Shown here: positions 8,190 through 17,125 of the stretch, one piece after another
Position numbering within the stretch: position 1 is the stretch's first letter
Layout of the letters: the number at the start of each line of letters is the position of its first letter
Origin: Streptomyces fulvorobeus
GTDB lineage: Bacteria; Actinomycetota; Actinomycetes; Streptomycetales; Streptomycetaceae
Reading direction: 5' to 3'
DNA length: 64,000 nt
Assembly (NCBI RefSeq): GCF_013167895.1
Contig: NZ_BLWC01000001.1
Location: 5,952,001 to 6,016,000, forward strand
Position numbers and translations under genes: made by a program
Notes under the pieces: model-generated
Databases searched by the model: none
What the model saw: the letters and a program-made list of their open reading frames with translations, nothing else
Told to the model about the DNA's origin: nothing

Positions 8190-9334
8190 CCGCACCAGCC
8201 GCACAGCCGGGGCAGCACGAACCGGCCCCGATGCCCGTCCTCCTGTACTCCGAGGCGGAGGAGGACCTGCGCGCCGCCGTGCGCGCCCTGCTCGCGGACC
8301 GCGCCGACGCGCCGGGCGTCATCGCCCGCGTCGAGTCCGACACACCGTACGACCCCCGGCTCTGGAAGGCGCTCGCCGCCGACATCGGCGCCGCGGGGCT
8401 CCTCGTACCGGAGGAGCTCGGCGGTCAGGGTGCCACCTGCCGTGAGGCCGCCGTGGTCCTGGAGGAGCTCGGCCGCAGCGTGGCGCCCGCGCCGTATCTG
8501 ACGAGTTCGGTCGTCGCCACCGCGACCCTCCTCGCGCTGGCCGCCCAGGAGGGCCCCGTCGTGGAGCTGCTGGGTGACCTGGCCGCAGGGCGCAGGACGG
8601 CGGCCCTGGCCGTGTCGTTCTCCGCCCCGGCGGCCGACGAGGCGCAGCCCGCGAGCGCGGTGGACGGCAGGCTGGAGGGGACCGTCACGGGCGTCGCGGA
8701 CGCTGCGACCGCCGATGTGCTCCTGGTCCCCACCACCGACGGGCTGTACGCGGTCGGGACTGCGTCGGACGGGGTCACCGTCCAGCCGCTCGTCGCCCTC
8801 GACCTGACCCGCCCGCTCGCCACCGTCATCCTGGACGGCGCGACCGGTGTCCGTGTCGCCGACGCCGCGTCCGCCGTGCCCGCGGTGGGGCGCGGACTGC
8901 TCGTGGGAGCCGGACTCCTCGCCTCCGAGCAGCTCGGGATCGCCGAGTGGTGCCTTGGCGAGACCGTCAGGTACACCCGTGAGCGCCACCAGTTCAACCG
9001 GCCGGTGGGCTCCTTCCAGTCACTCAAGCACCGGATGGCGCAGCTCTGGCTGGAGGTCGTCTCCGCCCGCGCCGCCGCGCGCAACGCCGCGGGCGCGCTG
9101 GCCGACGGCAGCCCCGACGCGCCGCTCGCGGTCGCCGTGGCCCAGGCGTACTGCTCGGGGGTCGCCGTGCACGCCGCCGAGGAGTGCGTCCAGCTGCACG
9201 GCGGGATCGGCATGACCTGGGAGCATCCCGCCCACCTGTACCTGAAGCGGGCCAAGGCCGATTCGATCGCGTACGGGACGGCGGGCCGCCACCGTGAGGT
9301 CATCGCGGAGCTGGCCGAGCTTCCGGCGCCGTAA
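8186..9334 (+). CDS. Acyl-CoA dehydrogenase family protein (second subunit type)
   Basis: A 382-residue member of the same family but more divergent: the N-terminal helical domain, an Ala-rich middle and the C-terminal YTRERHQFNRPVGSFQSLKH and LHGGIGMTWEHPAHLYLKRA segments are present. It begins by an ATGA overlap with the first dehydrogenase. In tandem alpha2beta2 acyl-CoA dehydrogenases one partner often lacks the catalytic base, and this one may be the non-catalytic partner, although I did not establish that. A strong hairpin follows. Confidence 0.88.
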   Translation: MTAPAAQPGQHEPAPMPVLLYSEAEEDLRAAVRALLADRADAPGVIARVESDTPYDPRLWKALAADIGAAGLLVPEELGGQGATCREAAVVLEELGRSVAPAPYLTSSVVATATLLALAAQEGPVVELLGDLAAGRRTAALAVSFSAPAADEAQPASAVDGRLEGTVTGVADAATADVLLVPTTDGLYAVGTASDGVTVQPLVALDLTRPLATVILDGATGVRVADAASAVPAVGRGLLVGAGLLASEQLGIAEWCLGETVRYTRERHQFNRPVGSFQSLKHRMAQLWLEVVSARAAARNAAGALADGSPDAPLAVAVAQAYCSGVAVHAAEECVQLHGGIGMTWEHPAHLYLKRAKADSIAYGTAGRHREVIAELAELPAP

Positions 9335-9364
9335 AACCGGACGGGCGCACGCCCGGCGGAGTCA

Positions 9365-9398
9365 GGGGCGGGGGTACGCGGACGCGTGCCCCCGCCCC
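9365..9398 (+). terminator. Rho-independent-like hairpin terminator
   Basis: A perfect ten-base stem, GGGGCGGGGG with CCCCCGCCCC, and a 14-base loop, 30 bases after the stop of the second acyl-CoA dehydrogenase. There is no U-tract, as usual in Streptomyces. It separates the fatty acid operon from the transporter operon. Confidence 0.8.
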
Positions 9399-9444
9399 CG
9401 CATGTTCCGGCCCGGGTATCGCCGCCGCTCACTCGTACGCTTTA

Positions 9445-9463
9445 ATTGCGACACATTCGCAAT
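9445..9463. promoter_or_regulatory. Nur (nickel uptake regulator) box
   Basis: A perfect 19-base inverted repeat, ATTGCGA and TCGCAAT separated by CACAT. Its core, TTGCGA-N5-TCGCAA, fits the Nur-box form reported for Streptomyces coelicolor (tTGCaa-N5-ttGCAA). It lies about 30 bases before the start of a NikA-type binding protein, where Nur with nickel would block transcription. The match to Nur is from memory of the published consensus; another Fur-family protein is possible. Confidence 0.75.
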
Positions 9464-9495
9464 AACGGTTGATCTTCAATAGGGGTGTGCGGCGT

Positions 9496-11100
9496 ATGAG
9501 GGCCCGATCGGTACGGGGAGGGGTCGCGGTCACGCTGGCGACCGTGCTCTCGATCACGGCGGCAGCCTGCTCGAATCCGGGCGGTCCGGGCAAGGGCGCC
9601 GCTCCCGCGGACTCCGCGGTCGTGGGGATCGCGTACGAGCCCGACAGCCTCAGCCCTCTGCTCGGCTACGGCAAGGACGGCAACTCCAAGATATTCGACG
9701 GGCTGCTCGCCCTCGACGAGGACCTGAAGCTGCGGCCCGCGCTCGCCCGCGCGCTGCCCGTCGTCGGCGACGGCGGGCTCACCTACACGTACGAGCTCCG
9801 CCGGGGCGTGAAGTTCAGCGACGGCAAGCCGTTCGGTGCCAGGGACGTCGTCTTCACCTACCGGACCATCCTGGACGCGAAGACGAACAACCCCTCGCGC
9901 ACCGAGCTGGACGCCGTCAAGGACGTCAGGGCAGTCGGGGACCACGGTGTCGTCTTCACGCTCAAGTACCCCTACGCGCCCTTCGCCCGGCGCACCGTCC
10001 TGCCCATCGCCCCGGAACACGTCGCGGGCCGGCAGGACGTCAACAGCGGCACGTTCACCACACGGCCGATCGGCACCGGTCCCTACCTCCTCACCAAGTG
10101 GTCCAAGGGCGAGAAGCTGAGCTTCCGGGCCAACCCCGGCTACTGGGGCGGCGAGCCCAAGGTGAAGCGGTTCACCATGGCGATCATCAAGGACGACGAC
10201 GTGCGCGCCACCCGGCTGCGCTCCGGCGACCTCGACGGCGCGATCCTCCCGCCCAACCTCGCCGAAGGCTTCGAGGACGAGAACGGCCTCACGACGTACA
10301 CCGCCAAGACCTACGACTACCGCACGGTGACGCTGCCGACCCACAACAAGGTCGCCGGTGACCGCGCGGTCCGGCGTGCGCTCGACATCGCCGTCGACCG
10401 CCAGGCCATGGTCGACGCCATCCTGAACGGCGCGGGCAAGCCCGCCTACGGGCCGGTCCCCACCGGCAGCGAGTGGTTCGCCAAGGGCACCGAACGTGTC
10501 CACGACCTCGACGCGGCGAGGAAGATCCTCGACGAGGCCGGCTGGAAGCCCGGCAAGGACGGGGTCCGCACCAAGGACGGGGTGCGCGCCGCGTTCCCGC
10601 TCTGGTACCTCACCGGGGACAAGCTCCGCCAGGAGCACGCGCTCGCCTACGCCTCCGACGCCAGGAAGGCGGGCATCAACATCACCACCGAGGCCGGCAC
10701 CTGGGAGGTCATCCAGCCCCGGATGAAGCAGGACGCCGTCCTCGCGGGCGGCGGATCGCCCGCCGACCCCGACTTCGACCAGTACACCCTGCTCATGTCC
10801 ACCCTGGCGGGCGACGGCTTCAACAACATGGCCTGGTACGACAACAAGGCCGTCGACGAGGCCGTCGAAGCCGGCCGCAGGAGCGGCGGCCCGGCCGCCC
10901 GCAAGAAGGCGTACGACACCGTCCAGCGCGAGCTCGCCAAGGACCCCGGCTACACCTTCCTCACCCACATCGACCACGTGTACGTCGTCGGCAGCCGGTT
11001 CGGCGACCTCACCACCCAGGTCGAGCCGCACGACCACGGGCTGGCCTCCGGCCCCTGGTGGAACATCGAGAAGTGGACCCCGCGGGGCGCGGACAAGTGA
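9496..11100 (+). CDS. nikA: ABC transporter substrate-binding lipoprotein (family 5), probable nickel-binding NikA
   Basis: A 534-residue family 5 solute-binding protein. The signal peptide ends in a lipobox ITAAAC, so it is a lipoprotein on the outer membrane face. The fold signature RPALARALP...TYTYELRRGVKFSDGKPF and the later GTGPYLLTKW are typical of peptide/nickel binding proteins. ATG 9496 was chosen with AGGGG ten bases upstream. It heads a five-gene operon with two permeases and two ATPases. Family 5 proteins bind peptides, nickel or sugars; the Nur-type box upstream argues for nickel. Confidence 0.85.
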   Translation: MRARSVRGGVAVTLATVLSITAAACSNPGGPGKGAAPADSAVVGIAYEPDSLSPLLGYGKDGNSKIFDGLLALDEDLKLRPALARALPVVGDGGLTYTYELRRGVKFSDGKPFGARDVVFTYRTILDAKTNNPSRTELDAVKDVRAVGDHGVVFTLKYPYAPFARRTVLPIAPEHVAGRQDVNSGTFTTRPIGTGPYLLTKWSKGEKLSFRANPGYWGGEPKVKRFTMAIIKDDDVRATRLRSGDLDGAILPPNLAEGFEDENGLTTYTAKTYDYRTVTLPTHNKVAGDRAVRRALDIAVDRQAMVDAILNGAGKPAYGPVPTGSEWFAKGTERVHDLDAARKILDEAGWKPGKDGVRTKDGVRAAFPLWYLTGDKLRQEHALAYASDARKAGINITTEAGTWEVIQPRMKQDAVLAGGGSPADPDFDQYTLLMSTLAGDGFNNMAWYDNKAVDEAVEAGRRSGGPAARKKAYDTVQRELAKDPGYTFLTHIDHVYVVGSRFGDLTTQVEPHDHGLASGPWWNIEKWTPRGADK

Positions 11101-12089
11101 GCCACCGCCTCCCCTGGGGGCCGATGGCACGGATGACGGCACGGCGTGCCCTGTCCGCCGTGCCGGTCCTGATCGCCGTCACCTTCGGCGTCTTCGCCGT
11201 CGCCGCCGCCTCCCCCTTCGACCCCGTCAAGGCGTACGCGGGCACGGCGGGTCTGACCGCCTCGCAGGAGAACCTCGACCAGCTCAGGGCCAACCTCGGC
11301 GTCGACCAGCCCCTTCTCACCCGCTGGTGGGACTGGCTGACGTCCGCCGTGCGGGGCGATCTCGGCGACCCCAGCGTGATGCGCATGCCCGTCGCCGACG
11401 TCATCGGTGAACGGGCCGGCTGGTCGCTCACCCTCGCCACGTGCGCGTTCGTCATCGCGATCCTGCTGGGCACCGGGCTCGGCGTCCTCGCGGCCCGCCG
11501 CCCCGGCGGTGCGCTCGACCGCTGTGTCAGCTCCGCCGCGTACACCCTGGAGGCGGCGCCGGCCTTCTGGCTCGGGCTGCTCGCCATCTGGTTCTTCGCC
11601 CTCCAGCTGGACGTGCTCCCGGCCGGCGGACTCACCGACGCCGGGAGCGACACCGTCACCTTCGGCCAGGTCGCCACCCATCTGGTGCTGCCCGCTTCCG
11701 TCCTCGGGGTCTCCCAGCTCCCATGGTTCTTCCTCTACGTACGCCAGGGGGTCACCGACGCCCTGGACGAGGACCCGGTGCGCGGCGCCCGCGCCCGCGG
11801 ACTCCGCGAGCGCACCGTGCTGCTGGGCCACGCCCTGCGCTCCGGAATGCTCCCGATGCTCACGCTCATCGGCTCCCGCGTCCCCGAACTCATCACCGGC
11901 GCCCTGCTCGTCGAGACGGTCTTCAGCTGGCCGGGCATCGCCGCGGCCACCGTGGAGGCCGCCACCTCCGTGGACTTCTCGCTGCTCGCCGCACTGACCG
12001 TGCTGGCCACCGCCGCCGTGCTCCTCGGCAACCTCCTCTCCGACCTGCTGTACGGACTCGCCGACCCGAGAGTGGGCTTCGATGGCTGA
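11097..12089 (+). CDS. nikB: ABC transporter permease, NikB type
   Basis: About 330 residues with six hydrophobic segments and the permease coupling loop near DALDEDPVRGARARGL (EAA-like motif). It belongs to the DppB/NikB branch: N-terminal helix, long periplasmic-type loop, then the inner-membrane domain. GTG 11097 overlaps the nikA stop by a GTGA; ATG 11124 is an alternative without a well spaced Shine-Dalgarno. It forms the membrane channel together with the next gene. Confidence 0.85.
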   Translation: MSHRLPWGPMARMTARRALSAVPVLIAVTFGVFAVAAASPFDPVKAYAGTAGLTASQENLDQLRANLGVDQPLLTRWWDWLTSAVRGDLGDPSVMRMPVADVIGERAGWSLTLATCAFVIAILLGTGLGVLAARRPGGALDRCVSSAAYTLEAAPAFWLGLLAIWFFALQLDVLPAGGLTDAGSDTVTFGQVATHLVLPASVLGVSQLPWFFLYVRQGVTDALDEDPVRGARARGLRERTVLLGHALRSGMLPMLTLIGSRVPELITGALLVETVFSWPGIAAATVEAATSVDFSLLAALTVLATAAVLLGNLLSDLLYGLADPRVGFDG

Positions 12090-12939
12090 CCTCGCACTCC
12101 GGCCCGCACGCGGCGCGGCACGCCGCACCCGGGTGGTCACCTCGACCTGCGTTCTGGTGGCGGTGGCGCTCGCCGTCCTCCTGGTGCCCCCGCTGGCCCA
12201 GCTCGACCAGCAGGCGGTCGACCTCGCCGCCAAGCTCAGACCGCCGTCCCCCGCCCACCCGTTCGGCACGGACGACGTGGGCCGGGACCTGCTGCTGCGC
12301 TGTGTGTACGGCCTGCGGGTCTCCCTGCTCGTCGGAGTCGTCGCCGCCCTCACCGCCACCGTCATCGGCACGGCGGTCGGCGCGCTCGCCGCCGCCTTCG
12401 GCGGCTGGACCGACCGCGTGGTCATGCGGCTCGTCGACACCTTCTCGTCCATCCCCCACCTGCTGCTCGGCATCTTCATCGTGGCGATGTTCCGGCCCGG
12501 CGTCTGGCCCGTCATCGTCTCGGTGGCGCTGACCCACTGGCTGTCGACGGCGCGGATCGTCCGCTCGGAGGTGCTGTCGCTGCGCTCGCGGCCGTTCATC
12601 GACGCGGCGATCTCCGGTGGTGCCTCACGGGGCCGGGTCATCGTGCGGCACCTGCTGCCCGGAGTGCTGCCGCAGGCCGGTCTCGCGGCGGTGCTGATGG
12701 TGCCGCACGCCATGTGGCACGAGTCAGCGCTGTCGTTCCTGGGCCTCGGCCTGCCGACCCATCAGGCCAGCCTGGGCAACCTCGTGCAGTCGGCGCGCGG
12801 TTCCCTGCTGGCGGGGGACTGGTGGCCGACGCTCTTCCCCGGCCTCTTCCTGATCATTCCGACCCTCGCCCTCGCGGGGCTCGCCGGCGCCTGGCGGGAG
12901 CGGATCAACCCGCGCCGCCGATCGGAGCTGATGCTGTGA
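12082..12939 (+). CDS. nikC: ABC transporter permease, NikC type
   Basis: This 285-residue protein has the DppC/NikC features: the conserved HPFGTDDVGRDLLLRCVYGLR segment after the first helix, several membrane segments, and the coupling loop FIDAAISGGASRGRVIVRHLLPG. It starts eight bases inside the end of nikB and is the second half of the transport channel. Confidence 0.88.
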   Translation: MADLALRPARGAARRTRVVTSTCVLVAVALAVLLVPPLAQLDQQAVDLAAKLRPPSPAHPFGTDDVGRDLLLRCVYGLRVSLLVGVVAALTATVIGTAVGALAAAFGGWTDRVVMRLVDTFSSIPHLLLGIFIVAMFRPGVWPVIVSVALTHWLSTARIVRSEVLSLRSRPFIDAAISGGASRGRVIVRHLLPGVLPQAGLAAVLMVPHAMWHESALSFLGLGLPTHQASLGNLVQSARGSLLAGDWWPTLFPGLFLIIPTLALAGLAGAWRERINPRRRSELML

Positions 12940-13925
12940 AGAAGACATCTCCCGCACGACCCGTGCTCTCCGTGGCAGGACTGTCCGTCCGCTTCCGCAT
13001 GCGGGGCGGCCGGCACGTCGCCGCGGTCACCGACGCCACCTTCGACCTCGCGGCGGGGGAGTGCCTCGCCCTGGTCGGGGAGAGCGGCTGCGGCAAGTCC
13101 GTACTCGCCTCGGCCCTGCTCGGGCTGCTGCCCGCGAACGCCGAGACCTCCGGCGCCGCGGTCCTCGACGGCGACACCGACCTGGTCACCGCGGGCGAAC
13201 GCGTCCTCGCCCGCACCGTGCGGGGACGCCGGATCGGGCTCGTACCGCAGAGCCCGGCCGCCCACCTCACGCCCGTGCGGACGGTCCGCGCGCAGCTGGA
13301 GGAGACGCTGCGCGAACTGACCGGCGTACGGGGGCCCGCGGTGGGGCCCGCGGCGCGGGCGGCGGCCGGACGCGCCGCCTTCCCCGCCGACCACCTCGAC
13401 CGCTACCCGCACGAACTCTCCGGCGGCCTCGCCCAGCGCGCCGCGACCGCCCTCGCGCTCATCGGCGACGCGCCGCTGCTCCTCGCCGACGAGCCCACCA
13501 CCGGGCTCGACCGGGAACTCGTGGAGCGGACGGTCGACGAACTGCGGCGCCACACCGACCGGGGCCGGGCACTGCTGCTCATCACCCACGACCTGGCGGC
13601 GGCCGGGCGGATCGCCGACCGGGTCGCCGTGATGTACGCGGGCCGCATCGTCGAACTCGCCGACGCCGAACGGTTCTTCGGCCGGCCAGGACCCCGCCAC
13701 CCGTACGCCAGGGGTCTGCTGGAGGCCCTGCCTGAGCGGGAGTTCGCACCCATCCCGGGCATGCCGCCGGAGCTGGCCGACCTGCCCGCGGGGTGCGCCT
13801 TCGCCGCCCGCTGCCCCCGCGCCGACGAACGCTGCGGGCTACAGCCGTCGTTCGAGAACGGGGTGGCCTGTCACCATCTGACGGGCGTCGAGATCCACCG
13901 AGCCGAGGAGCCCGCCGATGCTTGA
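12936..13925 (+). CDS. nikD: ABC transporter ATP-binding protein, NikD type
   Basis: A 329-residue ATPase with Walker A GESGCGKS, signature LSGGLAQR (a slightly unusual form of LSGGQ), Walker B LLLADEPTTGLD and switch ITHDL. The C-terminal extension carries a Cys cluster (AARCPRADERC), typical of oligopeptide/nickel ATPases. GTG 12936 overlaps the previous stop (GTGA) and has GGAG upstream. It drives import through NikBC together with NikE. Confidence 0.88.
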   Translation: MKKTSPARPVLSVAGLSVRFRMRGGRHVAAVTDATFDLAAGECLALVGESGCGKSVLASALLGLLPANAETSGAAVLDGDTDLVTAGERVLARTVRGRRIGLVPQSPAAHLTPVRTVRAQLEETLRELTGVRGPAVGPAARAAAGRAAFPADHLDRYPHELSGGLAQRAATALALIGDAPLLLADEPTTGLDRELVERTVDELRRHTDRGRALLLITHDLAAAGRIADRVAVMYAGRIVELADAERFFGRPGPRHPYARGLLEALPEREFAPIPGMPPELADLPAGCAFAARCPRADERCGLQPSFENGVACHHLTGVEIHRAEEPADA

Positions 13926-14610
13926 GCTCAACCGCGTCACCGCCGGGTACGACCGGCGTGACCCCGTCGTGCGCGACGTCTCGCTCGCCGTCGCGCCGGG
14001 GGAGTCGGTCGGGCTGCTCGGCCCGAGCGGCTGCGGCAAGTCGACGCTGGCGCGGGTGGCCGCCCTGCTGCACCGCCCCGACGCCGGCTCGGTCGTCCTC
14101 GCCGGCGCTCCGGTAAAGGGCTGGCGGTACCGGGCCCCGCAGGAGCAGCGCACCGCCGTGGGCGTGGTGTTCCAGCAGCCGCGCCTCTCCGCCGACCCCC
14201 GGCTGAGCCTGCGCGAGCTCATCGCCCAGCCGTTGAGGTCGACCGGGCGGCGCCACGAAGTCGCCGTACGGGTGGCGGAGCTGGCGCGGGAGGTCGGACT
14301 CACCGGGGAACTGCTGGATCGCCGCCCGCACGCCGTCAGCGACGGGCAGCTGCAACGCGCCTGCCTCGCCCGCGCGCTGGTGCTCCGGCCGGGGCTGCTG
14401 ATCTGCGACGAGATGACGGCGATGCTCGACGCCTCGACCACCGCCGCCCTCGTCTCGGTCGTGGAGGCGTACCGCGCGGAGTCCGGCGCCGCGCTGCTGG
14501 CGGTGGGTCACGACCGGGTGCTCCTGGAGCGCTGGTGCGACCGGACGGTGCGCTGGGAGGAGTTGGACGGGACGCGCGAGCCCGCCGAAGCGGTGGGCGC
14601 GCGCGGGTAG
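13918..14610 (+). CDS. nikE: ABC transporter ATP-binding protein, NikE type
   Basis: A shorter 230-residue ATPase with Walker A GPSGCGKS, Q-loop VVFQQPRLS, a divergent signature region VSDGQLQR, and Walker B LLICDEMTAMLD. The proline of the usual DEPT is replaced by methionine, as seen in some NikE proteins. It starts eight bases inside nikD and ends the operon. Confidence 0.86.
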   Translation: MLELNRVTAGYDRRDPVVRDVSLAVAPGESVGLLGPSGCGKSTLARVAALLHRPDAGSVVLAGAPVKGWRYRAPQEQRTAVGVVFQQPRLSADPRLSLRELIAQPLRSTGRRHEVAVRVAELAREVGLTGELLDRRPHAVSDGQLQRACLARALVLRPGLLICDEMTAMLDASTTAALVSVVEAYRAESGAALLAVGHDRVLLERWCDRTVRWEELDGTREPAEAVGARG

Positions 14611-14703
14611 CCGGGCCTTCGAGGACCGGGCAGGCCCCAGCCGCCCCCGGGGCGCACGGGAAACAGCGGGTGGGGCGCAGTCGACGGGTGGACGACGGGC
14701 GGT

Positions 14704-14726
14704 CCAATATTTGGCAGGTACCTGCC
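14704..14726. promoter_or_regulatory. Two adjacent palindromes upstream of the phosphodiesterase gene
   Basis: CCAATATTTGG (14704-14714) is nearly palindromic and is followed directly by the perfect 14-base palindrome GGCAGGTACCTGCC (14713-14726). They lie 75-95 bases before the start of the exported phosphodiesterase gene and are unusually A/T-rich for this genome, so they look like operator or promoter elements. The factor is unknown. Confidence 0.4.
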
Positions 14727-14799
14727 CATGTGCTCCGGCGCGGCTCCATACTCGGTCGCGTCCGTCCTCCGGTTCCCCCCTCCGCTCCAGGGAGACGCC

Positions 14800-15687
14800 A
14801 TGGCACACCTGACCCGTCGCAGAGTCGTCACCACCGCCCTCGCCACCGCGGCCGCCGGGGTGGCGATTCCCGCTCAGATGGCGGCGGCCACGGGCCGCCC
14901 GGGTCCGCGCCCGCTGGCCCGGGCCCACGCGCACAACGACTACCTGCATCCGCGCCCGCTCCACGACGCGCTCGACCACGGATTCACCAGCGTGGAGGCG
15001 GACATCTTCCTCGTCGGCGGCGAGCTGCTGGTCGCCCACGAACCCGCCACGCTCGACCCGACCCGCACCCTCGCCTCGCTCTACCTCGACCCGCTGCTGG
15101 CCCGGGTCACGGCGAACCACGGAGCCGTGTACGCCGGACACCGCGGCAGCCCTCTGCACCTGCTGATCGACATCAAGAACGAGGGCGCGGCCACCTACGC
15201 CGAACTCGACCGGCAGCTCCAGCCCTACCGCAAGATCCTGACCCGCTTCAGTCACGGCCGCGTCCACCCCGGCGCGGTCACCCCCGTCATCTCGGGGGAC
15301 CGGGCGGCCCGACTGCCCATGGAGGCCCAGCGCACGCGGTACGCCTTCTACGACGGCCGGCTGGACGACCTCGAAGGCCCCGCGACCGCCGCCTTCATCC
15401 CGCTCGTCAGCAGCAACTGGACCCAGAACTTCAGCTGGCGCGGCGCCGGTCCCTTCCCGGCCGCCGAGCGCGACCGGCTCCGCCTCCTGGTCGACACCGC
15501 GCACCGCCAGGGCAGGCGCATCCGCTTCTGGGCGACCCCCGACGTACCGGGCCCGGACCGCGACGCCCTGTGGACGGAACTCCTGGCGGCAGGCGTCGAC
15601 CACCTCAACACCGATGACCTGGCCGGACTGGGGACCTTCCTCCGCGCCCGGGCGCGGGTCGGGCGGGCCGGGCGCACCCCAGCCTGA
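14800..15687 (+). CDS. Exported glycerophosphodiester phosphodiesterase / PI-PLC family protein
   Basis: A Tat-type signal (TRRRVVTT followed by an Ala-rich helix) covers residues 4-30. The mature part begins with ARAHAHNDYLHPRPLHDALD and FTSVEADIFLV, giving the catalytic HxHND and ExD residues of the PI-PLC/GDPD TIM barrel. The 295-residue protein probably releases phosphate or glycerol phosphate from extracellular phosphodiesters. ATG 14800 has GGGAGA just upstream. A single gene with its own promoter region. Confidence 0.82.
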   Translation: MAHLTRRRVVTTALATAAAGVAIPAQMAAATGRPGPRPLARAHAHNDYLHPRPLHDALDHGFTSVEADIFLVGGELLVAHEPATLDPTRTLASLYLDPLLARVTANHGAVYAGHRGSPLHLLIDIKNEGAATYAELDRQLQPYRKILTRFSHGRVHPGAVTPVISGDRAARLPMEAQRTRYAFYDGRLDDLEGPATAAFIPLVSSNWTQNFSWRGAGPFPAAERDRLRLLVDTAHRQGRRIRFWATPDVPGPDRDALWTELLAAGVDHLNTDDLAGLGTFLRARARVGRAGRTPA

Positions 15688-15822
15688 CCGGCACCGCCGC
15701 GCCGAAACGGTCACGCCGAGTCAATACCCGTTCGGCGGACACGCAAGTGCGCCGGACGGCCCCTCCGCTACGCCACACTGGCGGCCGAATGCCGCAAATC
15801 AGGCGCGGCGGAGGAGGTTGGC

Positions 15823-16017
15823 ATGGCCATTTCGATCTCAGTGATGCTGCTCCTGCTGATTCTCGCAGCGGTCTTCCTGCGCAGTGGCGGACTGAAGGTC
15901 TCCCACGCCCTGGTATGCGCGCTGCTCGGCTTCTTCCTCGCGGGCTCGAGCATGGCGCCGACCATCCAGGAGGGGATCACCGCCACGGCGAACGTCGTCA
16001 GCGGCCTGCACCCCTGA
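15823..16017 (+). CDS. Conserved small membrane protein
   Basis: A 64-residue protein with two hydrophobic stretches (residues 3-20 and 27-45, the first being MAISISVMLLLLILAAVFL) and a polar tail. ATG 15823 has GGAGG eight bases upstream. I recall very similar short proteins across Streptomyces chromosomes, with no assigned function. It stands alone, with a hairpin following. Confidence 0.75.
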   Translation: MAISISVMLLLLILAAVFLRSGGLKVSHALVCALLGFFLAGSSMAPTIQEGITATANVVSGLHP

Positions 16018-16051
16018 CCGCCCGCACCTCACCGGCCCGCACCGACTGCCC

Positions 16052-16069
16052 CTGACCGGCCCCGGTCAG
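16052..16069. terminator. Hairpin after the small membrane protein gene
   Basis: CTGACCGG and CCGGTCAG are inverted around two C bases, 35 bases after the stop at 16017. It probably ends that transcript. Confidence 0.5.
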
Positions 16070-16161
16070 TTCCGCGGGCCCATCCGATACGGGACAATGG
16101 TGACGGAACCCGGCCGCGCACCGCTCCGGACGGCCCCGCCACGTATCTGGAGACCGCAGTC

Positions 16162-16920
16162 ATGTCCTTCCCACCCCCCGGACGGCAGTCGGGCGCCGCT
16201 CACCACGAGTACTGCAACACCGGGCTCTGCTGCCGGTGCCAGCAGCGGTCCTGGACGACGAAGCTGGGCAACGAGCGGCTCTGCGGACCGTGCGCCGCCT
16301 GCTGCCGGGAGTGCGGCAGGTCCCCCGCCCCCCACCTGGACGGACTGAACGACGGACTCTGCGGGGTGTGCCGCGGTCTGTGCGCGCGCTGCCACACCCC
16401 GATGCCGCCCGAAGGCGAGTGTGGATGCCGCACCTGGCACCAGCGGGCGGGCTCCGACCCCGTCGGCTACGTACTGCGCGCGATCCCGCAGCCGCTCACG
16501 CAGGCGCTCGGCCGCCGCATGCCGCAGGAGGTCCACGAGCTGATCCACCAGGAGCTCGGCCGGCGCACGCCCGCGCAGCTCGTGGACCGGCTGGAACGCC
16601 GGTGGAACACCCGCTGGTCCCACGCCCTGCACGAGAAGGACGAGGACGGGCGCCGCCGCTGGAGCGTCGAGGAGATCGCCGAGGAGCTGCTGCGGCCGGG
16701 CCACTGCTCCGACCCCCAGTGCGAGGACGGCTATCTGGTCACGGGCGACACGCCGTGCGGACGGTGCCGGCAGCCCACGCACCGCTTCGTCACCGCGGTG
16801 GCCGACCATACGGCGACCCCCGCGCACGCCCGTGCCACCGCGGCCGAGATCAGGCGGGCCATGCTGGACAACCGCTCCCGCAGGCAGTACCCGAATCCCC
16901 CGCAGGCGCCGCGGCGCTGA
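16162..16920 (+). CDS. Cysteine-rich zinc-ribbon-like protein of unknown function
   Basis: A 252-residue protein whose first 90 residues hold about 20 cysteines in CxxC-type pairs (CCRCQQ, CGPCAACCREC, CGVCRGLCARC), and a second CxxC group near residues 190-205 (CGRCRQ). The middle is a plain helical stretch with acidic and arginine-rich parts. The spacing resembles zinc ribbons that bind nucleic acid or protein, but I do not recognise a named family. ATG 16162 follows a CTGGAG. No operon partner. Confidence 0.7.
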   Translation: MSFPPPGRQSGAAHHEYCNTGLCCRCQQRSWTTKLGNERLCGPCAACCRECGRSPAPHLDGLNDGLCGVCRGLCARCHTPMPPEGECGCRTWHQRAGSDPVGYVLRAIPQPLTQALGRRMPQEVHELIHQELGRRTPAQLVDRLERRWNTRWSHALHEKDEDGRRRWSVEEIAEELLRPGHCSDPQCEDGYLVTGDTPCGRCRQPTHRFVTAVADHTATPAHARATAAEIRRAMLDNRSRRQYPNPPQAPRR

Positions 16921-17013
16921 CCGGCCTCCTCGTGGGCACCCGAGAGCCTCAGCGGCCATCGGCGACGGAGAACAGGTGCTCGATTGGCGAGCCCGGGAGG
17001 CGGGGCCTAACGT

Positions 17014-17031
17014 CGGTGGGGTGAGCCACCG
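17014..17031. promoter_or_regulatory. Inverted repeat upstream of the MFS gene
   Basis: CGGTGG and CCACCG are inverted across six bases, about 30-110 bases before the possible start codons of the exporter. It could be the operator of an unlinked repressor. G/C-rich repeats are frequent by chance here. Confidence 0.25.
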
Positions 17032-17125
17032 TCTACCCCGCTGACGCGAGGCATGGATGCCATGACAAGCTCCCCCGCACCATCCCCCGGACAGGAGCCG
17101 CCCCGAGCGGAGCCGCGGCCACGGA

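Noticed and set aside
14611..14699. Terminator after nikE
   Set aside because: G/C repeats are present but none forms a convincing stem.
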